A DNA stretch of 26,653 nt from DASXMX01 sp035483795 (GTDB taxonomy: Bacteria; Planctomycetota; Phycisphaerae; Tepidisphaerales; Tepidisphaeraceae), in NCBI GenBank assembly GCA_035483795.1, contig DATHPP010000016.1:1-26653 (forward strand). Reading direction: 5' to 3'. A program made the translations under genes and the position numbers. Positions 1-7,311 of this stretch are shown piece by piece. Position 1 is the stretch's first letter. The number at the start of each line of letters is the position of its first letter. A model generated the notes under the pieces. That model saw only the letters and a program-made list of their open reading frames with translations, did not search any database and was not told the DNA's origin.

Positions 1-250
1 CTTACAGGTTCGCGCCGCATACTTGAGCGAGGACGACCGAAGCGAGCGTCTTTACGAGCAGCGTCCACGCGGTCCAGCCGTCGGCCGCAATCGCGCGAAA
101 GCGTTCCAGCAGGCCCGGTGATACAGAGACGGTCGTGCACCCCGCCGGTTTCTCCAGATCGCATCACGATGCAGTCGGAGTATAGTATGCTGATCCCGAA
201 TCTCCCGCGAGGATTCGTCATTCGAGTTTCGTGATTTCCCCTCGGATCAA
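1..250. other. Left edge, no confident gene
   Basis: No convincing complete gene is seen. A plus-strand frame is open from the window edge to a TGA at 119-121 and encodes about 39 mostly hydrophilic residues (it contains YLSEDDRSERLYEQ), so it could be the 3' end of a gene that converges on the minus-strand cluster. The opposite strand in the same codon register is also open over 2-163 but has no ATG. The two cannot be told apart here. The rest up to 250 holds only a half repeat arm at 213-231. Confidence 0.25.
213..231. repeat. Lone half-arm of the ATTCGTC repeat family
   Basis: This 19-bp stretch (ATTCGTCATTCGAGTTTCG) matches 18 of 19 bases of the right arm of the inverted repeat at 9965-9983. 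No inverted partner is seen nearby. It lies 20 bp outside the decayed nrdJ end copy, at the far border of the reverse transcriptase cassette. Confidence 0.6.
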
Positions 251-307
251 CTGCATCCCCATTGAGTTGCCCCGTTTGAGGCATTTGTAGCAAGGTTCCG
301 GAGCGGA
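251..307 (-). pseudogene. Decayed second copy of the nrdJ 3' end
   Basis: These 57 bp align with the true nrdJ end at 1907-1961 in the same orientation. I count 51 identical columns of 57, with four substitutions and two single-base indels. In the nrdJ sense the indels break the zinc-ribbon reading frame (the CYKCLNCG stretch) and the stop codon is absent, so the copy cannot encode a functional end. It begins 4 bp after the reverse transcriptase stop codon. The simplest reading is a displaced original gene end, or a long direct repeat made when the reverse transcriptase cassette arrived. Confidence 0.85.
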
Positions 308-311
308 GAGA

Positions 312-1895
312 CTACACCATGATCGGATCAGATTTCTGCTCCCGGACCCACTGCGCGGCTGCGCGATTCCATTCACCGTCGCCCTCTGCCCTCTTTAGAA
401 AGGCGTTCCTTCGGACCCGCTCCATTTTGCGGAGGCAACACATTATCTCTGCCTGCTCAAAGGCCGAATTGGTGTTGGCATAGCTATGTTCCAAACGTTC
501 CAAATCAGTAGAGTTACCGTGCTCGGCGAGAAGTTTCTTACATATCACCCGTAGGTACTGGGGATGGTGTCCATCGAAGGCACGGACGCGAGCACTCTGC
601 ACGAGCGAGTGTCCAGGCGGCTTCAGCACGTCAGTCACCCACTCGAATATCTGATAGAGCTGATAGTCATAAACTGCGTCCTTTGACTCGACGAACATTG
701 CGAGGGTCGGTTCGATGTCGTTGGCGGCACCGATCGCTTTAGCGTACGCGAGGACGGATTCGGTTTCCTGAGGCTGACGTTCCAGTATTGTCCTGCAGTG
801 GTCGAGGGCGAATCGGTCCTTTGCTTTCCCAAGCCGTTTTACCAGAAATCGAAACAGGGTCTTGTCAAATTTGTATGGGTCAGCGTCGATAAAATATGCT
901 TTGTATGTCTCTCGGAGGACCTCGATCGGTGTTTCGCCGTCCTCCTGTGTCAACATCGCCTCCATAGTGTGCGGAGCGACGTATCCCTCGACGCCAAGCA
1001 ATTCAGACAGGTCGGCAATGTAGCGTTTCCGTACATCTTCCAGGATCGGAGTAATGCCGTCGATCTCAAGTCGGGCGTCGTCGGCACGGCGAATAACGGA
1101 TTTTGCTGACTGAATGTTTAGCCCGCGTCGGCGGAGGAATTCTGACAGTTCCATAAGAGCGCGCTTCGCTTCCGAGTTATCACTACAGAATATTCTAATG
1201 TCGTCGACATAGCGGACGTGGAGATATCCCTGCTGATAGAGCAGGCGATCCACGGCATTCAAATAGAGCTTTCCGAGAATATCCGACGCGGCCAAACCTT
1301 GGGGGATGCCCCGCCCGGTGACCTGTGCCCACCGATTCAGGCAGGTCGTGAGCAGGTGCATCGTCTCATCCTTGGCTCCGGCGGTCCGAAGATCCGATGA
1401 GAGCGTTGCGAGATCAACGTTCTCGTAATAGCCGGTTATGTCAGCGAGAACGACGTACGCTTTGCCGGTCAAGAAAGCGATGCTCGCCTCCCGAAATCGT
1501 TGCCAAGCTTTGAAATCATCGACGATCCAGCGTACATCGGTATCATTTCGCGAAAGGGGATACGAAAAATCAATCGTTCGATCGTGCCACGACAGCGCGC
1601 GACGGATTTCCGGTAGGATCGTCCCTATACAGGCCGTATAAACCAATCTGTCGCGGAGAGCCATCCAAGCGCCAGGTCTTACTGCCCCCTTTCCTTTTGG
1701 CACGTTTGCAATGCTGATGGTGCTCGGCTGATAGAGCCCATTTGTGATCTCCGAAAGAATTTTGTCCAACCAGTTTCTAAGGTCGGTTTCGACCAGGTAG
1801 AGCTCGAACGGGTGCTTGATGAAGCCTCTCCCGGCAGCCCCGGATCTGACCCGCTGCCACGCCAAGTCGATCGCCATGTTGGAGTCGGTCGACAT
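312..1895 (-). CDS. Reverse transcriptase, retron/Abi/UG-like, with helical C-terminal extension
   Basis: RNA-directed DNA polymerase of 527 residues. Visible RT motifs: an N-terminal PKGKGAVRPG element with DRLVY (about 66-85), motif A with the first catalytic Asp in ADITGYYENVD (D152), motif B as RGIPQG (195-200), motif C as RYVDDIRIF with D231/D232, and motif D as GLNIQSAKS (258-266). Residues from about 320 onward are predicted helical and look like HEAT-type repeats; there is no maturase, endonuclease or integrase domain. This layout resembles the stand-alone bacterial RTs grouped with retron, Abi and 'unknown group' (DRT) enzymes, many of which are anti-phage, but I cannot assign a subgroup. 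The ATG lies 7 bp after the nrdJ stop with no clear Shine-Dalgarno sequence, so translational coupling to nrdJ is plausible. Base composition is visibly more AT-rich than its neighbours, suggesting transfer. Confidence 0.9.
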   Translation of the reverse strand: MSTDSNMAIDLAWQRVRSGAAGRGFIKHPFELYLVETDLRNWLDKILSEITNGLYQPSTISIANVPKGKGAVRPGAWMALRDRLVYTACIGTILPEIRRALSWHDRTIDFSYPLSRNDTDVRWIVDDFKAWQRFREASIAFLTGKAYVVLADITGYYENVDLATLSSDLRTAGAKDETMHLLTTCLNRWAQVTGRGIPQGLAASDILGKLYLNAVDRLLYQQGYLHVRYVDDIRIFCSDNSEAKRALMELSEFLRRRGLNIQSAKSVIRRADDARLEIDGITPILEDVRKRYIADLSELLGVEGYVAPHTMEAMLTQEDGETPIEVLRETYKAYFIDADPYKFDKTLFRFLVKRLGKAKDRFALDHCRTILERQPQETESVLAYAKAIGAANDIEPTLAMFVESKDAVYDYQLYQIFEWVTDVLKPPGHSLVQSARVRAFDGHHPQYLRVICKKLLAEHGNSTDLERLEHSYANTNSAFEQAEIMCCLRKMERVRRNAFLKRAEGDGEWNRAAAQWVREQKSDPIMV

Positions 1896-1902
1896 AGATG
1901 GC

Positions 1903-4900
1903 TTAGCTGCATCCCATGGAGTTGCCGCAGTTGAGGCATTTGTAGCAGGTTCCGGAGCGGACGGTGATGCTGCCGCAGACGTCGCAGGCGGGGGCGTCGG
2001 CCTGCAAATTGGTGCCCTGTTGACTTAAGGGGTCGGCGACGATGGCGAGGCGGAGGTTGGCGGCGGAGGGGGTGGGGCCGCCGACCTCGGGGGCCTGGAG
2101 ATGGGCGCTGTGGGCGTCGCGGAGCTCTTCGTCGGTGTAGGCGAAGGGCTTGGCAGTGTCGATGTCGATGCGGGGGCCGTGACCGTTGCCGGCCTTCTTT
2201 TTATTGCTGATTGCGGATTGCTGATTGCTGATTGAAGAGTCCTCGTTTGTTGGGGGGAGATCGCCCAGCGTGCCCTCACCCGTATCAGATGGCTGCGCAG
2301 CCTGTGCGTCTCCGCGTCCCGGCGTCTCGACTCGACCGAGCTCGTCGCGGGCCGCGTCTCCGCGTCGCTTCTCCCGCTTGGGGGCGTGGGCGGCGCGGTA
2401 GCCGGGGACGAATTCCATGGCCATCCAGCGGAAGATGTAGTCGGTGAGGGATTTGGCGATGGGGATTTCGGGGTTTCGAGTCATGCCGCTGGGCTCGAAG
2501 CGGACGTGCTCGAACTTGCGGACGAGGGATTCGATGGGGACGCCGTACTGGAGGCTGACGGAGACGAGGGTGGCGATGGTGTCCATGAGGCCGCCGATGG
2601 TGGAGCCTTCCTTGGCGATGCGGATGAAGACTTCGCCGGGCTGGCCGTCTTCGTAGAGGCCGACGGTGATGTAGCCCTCGTGGCCGGCGACGTCGAACTT
2701 GTGGGTCATCGCGTGGCGGGTGTCGGGGAGGCGGCGGCGCAGGGGACGCTCGACGATGCGCTCGACGATTTTTTCGACGATGTGGGTGTGGGCGGGGGAG
2801 AGGTTGTCGGAAGAGAGTGCTGAGTGCTGGGTGCTGAGTGCCGAGGTGGATTCAGAAGCTGCAGAGAAAGCGGCGGCCGCCCTCGCGACGTCCGTGGCGA
2901 CTTCGTCCTTGGCGGCGGCCACCGCTTCTTGATCGTCCTCTTCAGCCTTGTCCAAGTCCTCGTCGCTCTTGATGTTCAAGGGCTGGGAGAGCTTGGACCC
3001 GTCCCGGTACAGGGCGTTGGCCTTGAGGCCGAGTTTCCAACTCAGGAGATAGCTGTTCTCGATGTCTTCGACGCTCGCCTCGTTGGGGAGGTTGATCGTC
3101 TTGGAAATCGCGCCGCTGATGAACGGCTGCGCCGCCGCCATCATACGGATGTGACCTTCGACGGCAATATAGCGTTTTCCGGTCTTTCCGCACTTATTAG
3201 CGCAATCAAAAACAGGCAGATGCTCATCCTTCAAGTGGGGGGCGCCTTCGACGGTTCCGCGGCCGCAGATCATGTCGTTGGCCTCGTCGATTTGCTTTCT
3301 CGTGAAGCCGAGTCGGCGCAGGAGGTTGAAGCTGGGTTGCTGCCATTCGGTTTCGGGGATTTCAAAACGTTTCATCACTTCTTCACCCAGCGACCAGGGG
3401 CTGAAGGCGAAGCTGATCTCGAAGGTGCCGGGGAGGGCGGCCTCGATTTTTTCCAGCACTTCGCGGGTGAAGCCGAGGCGCTCGAGGCGCTCGTAGCTGA
3501 TGTGCGGGGCATCGTGGAGCGTGAGGGCGCCCATGACGTAGCGGAGGATGTCGTGGATCTGCTGCGGCTCGTAGCCGAGGTTGACCAGGGCGGGGCGGAG
3601 GGACTGGTTGGCGATTTTGAAGTAGCCGCCCCCGGCGAGTTTTTTGAATTTGACGAGAGCGAAGTCGGGTTCGACGCCGGTGGTGTCGCAATCCATGAGC
3701 AGGCCGATGGTGCCGGTCGGGGCGATCACGGTGGTTTGGGCGTTGCGGTAGCCGTGGCGTTCGCCCAGATAGAGGGCGCGGTCCCAGCATTCGCGGGCGG
3801 CGTTCAGGAGCGAGCGCGGGGCCATGGGGTCGTTGTCGGCGAATTCGGATTGCTGGATGCCGACGGGCTCGATGTCGAGGTGCTCGTAGCCGCCCATGGC
3901 CTTTTTCGGCGCGGCGTTGTGGGTGACATCGTAAGCGGCGCGGCGATGGTTGCGCATGACGCGGAGCATGTCGTTTTTGTTGCGTTCGTAGCCGGGGAAG
4001 GCGCCAAGCTCGCGGGCCATTTCGGCGCTGGCGGCGTAGCTTTCGCCGGTGAGGATGGCGGTGAGGGCGCCGCAGATGGCGCGGCCTTTTTCGCTGTCGT
4101 AGGGGATGCCGGCCTGCATGAGCATGGCGCCGAGATTGGCATAGCCCAGGCCGAGCGTGCGGAATTCGTAGGACAGCCGGGCGATCGGCTCGCTGGGGAA
4201 GCTGGCCATCAGGACCGAGACTTCGAGCACGATGGTCCAGATCCGCACGGCGTGCTTATAGCCCTCGACGTCGAACCGGCGTGCCTCGGGATCGAAGAAG
4301 GTGAGCACATTGAGGGATGCCAGGTTGCAGGCGGTGTCGTCCAGGAACATGTACTCGGAGCAGTTGTGGACAGTGAGGCCGTTGGCGATAAACGAGCCGG
4401 TGTGGGGCTCGGTGAGGTCGAAGACCTGGCGTTTGCCGATGGGCGTGAGGCCGGCGACGCGATCGAAGTTTCCCTGCGATTGGTGGGTTTCGATGGCGAA
4501 GCTGACGGCGGTGGCCAGCTGCTCGAGCTTGCGGCCGGGGAGCAGGGCGACGTGCTTGCCGAAAGAGCGGAGGCTGCCCGGATCGATACGCAGGCCGTGG
4601 CGTCTGGATTCTGCGTTGCCGCGAACTTCTGACCGCGGACCATGGCCTTCAAGGCTGGACCCATGTCGATCCGGGAGCACCCCGTTCTCGGCGGCTCCGC
4701 CGCCAGTGTCAGTGAGATTTGCACTTTGCGATTTGCGATTTGCGATTTCAGATTTGATACCGAAACCGAGAAGCAGGAGTTGAACGTCTTCGAGCAGGCC
4801 GCCGCTCGCACTCGTCAATTCGATCGTGCCATTGGCGATGCTCGCGTCGGCGCTGAAGAGGGCGCGGAGCAGGTGGCGCTGGGCTGCGAGGCCGGCGGTG

Positions 4901-7254
4901 AAGGCTTCGTCGCTGAGTCGCGGCAAGCCTTCCTCGAGGCGCACGAATGCCTTGAGGCGGCTGAGAATCCGGCGATTGGTGACGGTCGCCGTGAGGGTGT
5001 TGCCTGTACCCTCACCCTCGAAGCCGTCGACCATGGCGCGGTTGACGTAGTCGTCGGCGTAGAGCCGCTCGCCCCAGTTGTCGGCGACGTAGCGGGCGAA
5101 ATCGTCGACCTGTGATGCGTGCTCGAGGCATTGCTCGAGGCGCAGGGCGGAAAGATTTCCGTTGGCCTCGGAGAGGAACAGGCCCAGGAGCTGGAAGAAT
5201 TTGGGGTCCTGCGGCTCGCCGATCTCCTGTACGCAAGCGGGGCGGCTGGGGAGCTTGATCTCGTCGCCGGTGGTCAGGTCTTTGGCTTCCACCCAGCCGC
5301 GTGTGCGGGTCCAGATTTTGTGATCGCCGGTGACTTTGGCCGAGTATCCGCCAACCGTGTGAAGCTCGAAGACTTCGCGCGTTCCGGTGGGGAAGGCGCC
5401 ATCGGTGACGTGAATTTCCTGGCCGTGCAGGTTGGTGACGACGCGAGTGGGGAGGTGGATCATCTGGTCGATTCGGCGCCAGATTCCGCCGGGCGTGAGG
5501 ACGCGGGTATCGCCGGTGACGCAGGGGTTGGAGGCGCGGATGGGGCCGGACTGGGGGCAGGTGTGCCACTGGTTGATGGTGTCGTCGTACTGGACGCCGG
5601 GGTCGGCGCAGCGCCACGCGGCAAAGGCGATCTGGTCCCACAACTCGCGTGCCTTGACGGTCTTGGCAGTCTTACCGTTGGTGCGCCAGGTGAGGGTCCA
5701 GTCGCCGTCTTCCTCAAGAGCTTTGAAAAAGCGATTGGGGATGCGGACGGAGTTGTTGGAGTTCTGGCCGCTGACGGTGAAGTAGGCTTCGCCATTGAAA
5801 TCGTAATCGAGCTTGAGCTTGAGTTTCTGGGCGAGTTCGCGCTGTTCTTTGGGAAGTTGCTTGATGCCTTCGACCATGGCCGCGACTTTGAGTTCTTCGC
5901 GGACTTTCCAGTTGACGAACGATTCGATGTCGGGGTGATCGAGGTCGAGGCAGACCATCTTGGCGGCACGGCGGGTGGTTCCACCGGACTTAATCGCCCC
6001 GGCGGCGCGGTCGCCGATCTTCAGGAAGCTCATCAGGCCCGACGACTTGCCGCCGCCCGAGAGGGGCTCATTTTCGCCGCGGAGCCTGGAGAAGTTCGAG
6101 CCGGTGCCGGAGCCGTACTTGAACAGGCGGGCCTCGCGGGTCCACAGGTCCATGATCCCGCCGGGATTCACCAGGTCGTCGCTGACGCTCTGGATGAAGC
6201 AGTTGTGGACGATGATGTTGTCGCAGAGGTATTGGCCGGACTCGGTCTGGATGTCGTAGACGGGTTGCGGGCCGGCGTTGTCGATCCGCTTGACCGAAGC
6301 TTCCTTGAGCACGCGGACGCGAACCGTCACCGCCGTGTTCTTGTCGTCCTGCTGGGTCTGCGGCTGCTGAACTTCGGCGGCGCGCGCCTCGGCTGTGCGG
6401 TCGCGCACGACGCGGATCATGTGCATGCCCGGCTCGAGGGCGTCGACGCGCACCCAGCGTCCGCCCAGGCCGTCGGAGTATTTCACGTAGACCAGGTGAT
6501 CGCCGGTGGCTTCGACGATGCCACCGTCTTCGAGCACAACGCGATGGACGACCTTGGTGCCGTTGAACTTCACGGCCACGACGCGGGTGGTTCCCGTGCC
6601 ACCGTCGCGGCCATCGAACACTTCCATGCCGATCAGCTTTTCGTTGACGATCTTGCCGATCGGGATGGGCCCGTGCGGGGTCGAGATCGGCGCGCGGTAC
6701 GGCTGGCAGGCGTGCGGCTGCGGATGGCTGTAGGCGTCGCGGCTCTTCTGAAGCTCGCCGCTCTTGGGATCGATGTAATAGTGCCCCTGGGCCGGGCCGG
6801 TGATGCCGTAGGCGAAGTTGAGCCCGGTATTGAACCACTGCGGGCTGTTGGGGGCGCACATCTGGTGCAGAAGCATATAGGCCAATTCATCGTAGAACGC
6901 GGTGGCGTCCTCGGCGGTGTCGAAGTAGCCGTACTTCTCGCCCCAGTAGCGCCAGCACCCGGCGAGGCGGTTGATCACCTGTTTGGCGCTTTTTTCCGGC
7001 CCGGTCACGACGTTTCCCGCCTGGTCGCGCAGGACCTGGCCCTGCTCGTCGACCTGCGGGACGCCGGCCTTGCGGAAATACTTGCTGACCATGATGTCGG
7101 TGGCGAGCTGCGACCACTGCGAGGGGATCTCGGCGTCGTTCATCTCGAAAACGACCGAGCCGTCCGGATTGGAAATGCGGCTGGTCCGCTTCTCGTAGGT
7201 CACCGAAGCAAAGGGGTCCTGTCCGGCATGGGTGAAACGTCGTGTGATTTTCAT
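1903..7254 (-). CDS. nrdJ: Adenosylcobalamin-dependent ribonucleoside-diphosphate reductase (class II) with two inteins
   Basis: Reduces ribonucleotides to deoxyribonucleotides using coenzyme B12 to make the thiyl radical. The reading frame has 1783 residues; removing two inteins (183-351 and 578-964) leaves 1227. Exteins show WFNTGLNFAYG (140-150), the redox Cys of HA|CFIQSV (C352), the radical-site NxCxE made by joining N576-P577 to C965-S966-E967, the partner Cys of DDTACNLASLN (C976), the CDTTGVEPDFAL loop, a C-terminal TSCPD domain, and a final zinc ribbon (CDVCG...CYKCLNCG). The start ATG follows a purine-rich GGGAAGGGAAAG stretch. Only 57 bp separate it from the upstream lipoprotein gene, and I see no cobalamin riboswitch there. 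Odd points: three 7-bp repeat arrays within the coding sequence, and duplication of the gene's end beyond the downstream RT gene. Confidence 0.96.
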   Translation of the reverse strand: MKITRRFTHAGQDPFASVTYEKRTSRISNPDGSVVFEMNDAEIPSQWSQLATDIMVSKYFRKAGVPQVDEQGQVLRDQAGNVVTGPEKSAKQVINRLAGCWRYWGEKYGYFDTAEDATAFYDELAYMLLHQMCAPNSPQWFNTGLNFAYGITGPAQGHYYIDPKSGELQKSRDAYSHPQPHACQPYRAPISTPHGPIPIGKIVNEKLIGMEVFDGRDGGTGTTRVVAVKFNGTKVVHRVVLEDGGIVEATGDHLVYVKYSDGLGGRWVRVDALEPGMHMIRVVRDRTAEARAAEVQQPQTQQDDKNTAVTVRVRVLKEASVKRIDNAGPQPVYDIQTESGQYLCDNIIVHNCFIQSVSDDLVNPGGIMDLWTREARLFKYGSGTGSNFSRLRGENEPLSGGGKSSGLMSFLKIGDRAAGAIKSGGTTRRAAKMVCLDLDHPDIESFVNWKVREELKVAAMVEGIKQLPKEQRELAQKLKLKLDYDFNGEAYFTVSGQNSNNSVRIPNRFFKALEEDGDWTLTWRTNGKTAKTVKARELWDQIAFAAWRCADPGVQYDDTINQWHTCPQSGPIRASNPCVTGDTRVLTPGGIWRRIDQMIHLPTRVVTNLHGQEIHVTDGAFPTGTREVFELHTVGGYSAKVTGDHKIWTRTRGWVEAKDLTTGDEIKLPSRPACVQEIGEPQDPKFFQLLGLFLSEANGNLSALRLEQCLEHASQVDDFARYVADNWGERLYADDYVNRAMVDGFEGEGTGNTLTATVTNRRILSRLKAFVRLEEGLPRLSDEAFTAGLAAQRHLLRALFSADASIANGTIELTSASGGLLEDVQLLLLGFGIKSEIANRKSQSANLTDTGGGAAENGVLPDRHGSSLEGHGPRSEVRGNAESRRHGLRIDPGSLRSFGKHVALLPGRKLEQLATAVSFAIETHQSQGNFDRVAGLTPIGKRQVFDLTEPHTGSFIANGLTVHNCSEYMFLDDTACNLASLNVLTFFDPEARRFDVEGYKHAVRIWTIVLEVSVLMASFPSEPIARLSYEFRTLGLGYANLGAMLMQAGIPYDSEKGRAICGALTAILTGESYAASAEMARELGAFPGYERNKNDMLRVMRNHRRAAYDVTHNAAPKKAMGGYEHLDIEPVGIQQSEFADNDPMAPRSLLNAARECWDRALYLGERHGYRNAQTTVIAPTGTIGLLMDCDTTGVEPDFALVKFKKLAGGGYFKIANQSLRPALVNLGYEPQQIHDILRYVMGALTLHDAPHISYERLERLGFTREVLEKIEAALPGTFEISFAFSPWSLGEEVMKRFEIPETEWQQPSFNLLRRLGFTRKQIDEANDMICGRGTVEGAPHLKDEHLPVFDCANKCGKTGKRYIAVEGHIRMMAAAQPFISGAISKTINLPNEASVEDIENSYLLSWKLGLKANALYRDGSKLSQPLNIKSDEDLDKAEEDDQEAVAAAKDEVATDVARAAAAFSAASESTSALSTQHSALSSDNLSPAHTHIVEKIVERIVERPLRRRLPDTRHAMTHKFDVAGHEGYITVGLYEDGQPGEVFIRIAKEGSTIGGLMDTIATLVSVSLQYGVPIESLVRKFEHVRFEPSGMTRNPEIPIAKSLTDYIFRWMAMEFVPGYRAAHAPKREKRRGDAARDELGRVETPGRGDAQAAQPSDTGEGTLGDLPPTNEDSSISNQQSAISNKKKAGNGHGPRIDIDTAKPFAYTDEELRDAHSAHLQAPEVGGPTPSAANLRLAIVADPLSQQGTNLQADAPACDVCGSITVRSGTCYKCLNCGNSMGCS
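1907..1961 (-). repeat. Intact nrdJ-end copy of the direct repeat flanking the RT gene
   Basis: This is the in-frame last part of nrdJ (the second half of the zinc ribbon, ending GCS, up to 2 bp before the stop). It is repeated at 251-307 beyond the reverse transcriptase gene in the same orientation, so the RT lies between two ~55-bp direct repeats about 1.65 kb apart. Confidence 0.85.
2203..2237. repeat. 7-bp repeat array (ATTGCTG units) in nrdJ linker
   Basis: Five consecutive 7-bp units (ATTGCTG, ATTGCGG, ATTGCTG, ATTGCTG, ATTGAAG). On the minus strand it encodes SSISNQQSAISN, at about residues 1673-1685 of NrdJ, in the low-complexity linker between the TSCPD domain and the final zinc ribbon. 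The array leaves the frame open. Confidence 0.85.
2816..2843. repeat. 7-bp repeat array (AGTGCTG units) in nrdJ linker
   Basis: Four 7-bp units (AGTGCTG, AGTGCTG, GGTGCTG, AGTGCCG). It encodes the SALSTQHSALSS stretch at about residues 1471-1480 of NrdJ, in the Ala/Glu-rich linker before the TSCPD domain. Confidence 0.85.
4363..5523 (-). mobile_element. NrdJ intein 2 (387 residues, with LAGLIDADG-type endonuclease remains)
   Basis: Protein-splicing element at NrdJ residues 578-964. Block A starts with C578 (CVTGDTRVLTPGG). Block B is VTGDH (641-645). Endonuclease block C is LLGLFLSEANG (689-699) and block E is LLRALFSADAS (795-805). Block F is VFDLTEPHTGSFIANG (944-959) and block G is TVHN with His963 and Asn964, followed by +1 Cys965. 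That Cys is the predicted radical-carrying Cys of the NxCxE motif, so the enzyme cannot be active before splicing. Splicing residues look intact. The first LAGLIDADG motif has SEA in place of the usual GD/GE-type acidic turn, and a 7-bp repeat array sits after block E, so endonuclease activity is doubtful. Confidence 0.93.
4717..4758. repeat. 7-bp repeat array (ATTTGCG units) inside intein 2
   Basis: Six 7-bp units (ATTTGCA, CTTTGCG, ATTTGCG, ATTTGCG, ATTTCAG, ATTTGAT). On the minus strand it encodes SEIANRKSQSAN at about residues 833-846 of the NrdJ precursor, just after the LLLLGFGIK segment of the endonuclease domain. About 45 residues of Gly/Arg-rich sequence unlike an endonuclease follow before family-like sequence resumes at SLRSFGKHVALL. 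Confidence 0.85.
6202..6708 (-). mobile_element. NrdJ intein 1 (169-residue mini-intein)
   Basis: Protein-splicing element at NrdJ residues 183-351, between the exteins ending PQPHA and starting CFIQSV. C183 is the N-terminal nucleophile. Block B is EATGDH (248-253), block F is PVYDIQTESGQYL (331-343), and block G is IIVHN with His350 and Asn351, followed by +1 Cys352. The size and the polar linker where an endonuclease would sit (EVQQPQTQQDDKN, about 294-306) show a mini-intein without endonuclease. The +1 Cys is predicted to be one of the redox-active pair of the reductase. Confidence 0.93.
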
Positions 7255-7311
7255 GGTCTGCTTTCCCTTCCCGAGAAAACCTGTTACTTCGCGGGCGTTC
7301 CGTGCCTGCGA

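Noticed and set aside
2..163. Minus-strand frame ending in a TAA at 2-4
   Set aside because: No ATG in frame, bounded upstream by TGA at 164-166, and the opposite strand in the same register looks equally coding.
312..1895. Group II intron or retron
   Set aside because: No maturase or HNH domain, no domain V-like hairpin recognised, and the RT sits 7 bp from nrdJ with no room upstream for an msr-msd locus.
251..1961. Diversity-generating retroelement, with the two nrdJ-end copies as template and variable repeats
   Set aside because: The four substitutions between copies are not confined to adenines of either copy, the differences include frame-breaking indels, no accessory gene is present, and the RT motif B (GIPQG) does not by itself support a DGR enzyme.
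7255..7311. Cobalamin riboswitch or NrdR box upstream of nrdJ
   Set aside because: Only 57 bp separate nrdJ from the upstream gene, too short for the riboswitch, and no NrdR-box-like pair is visible.
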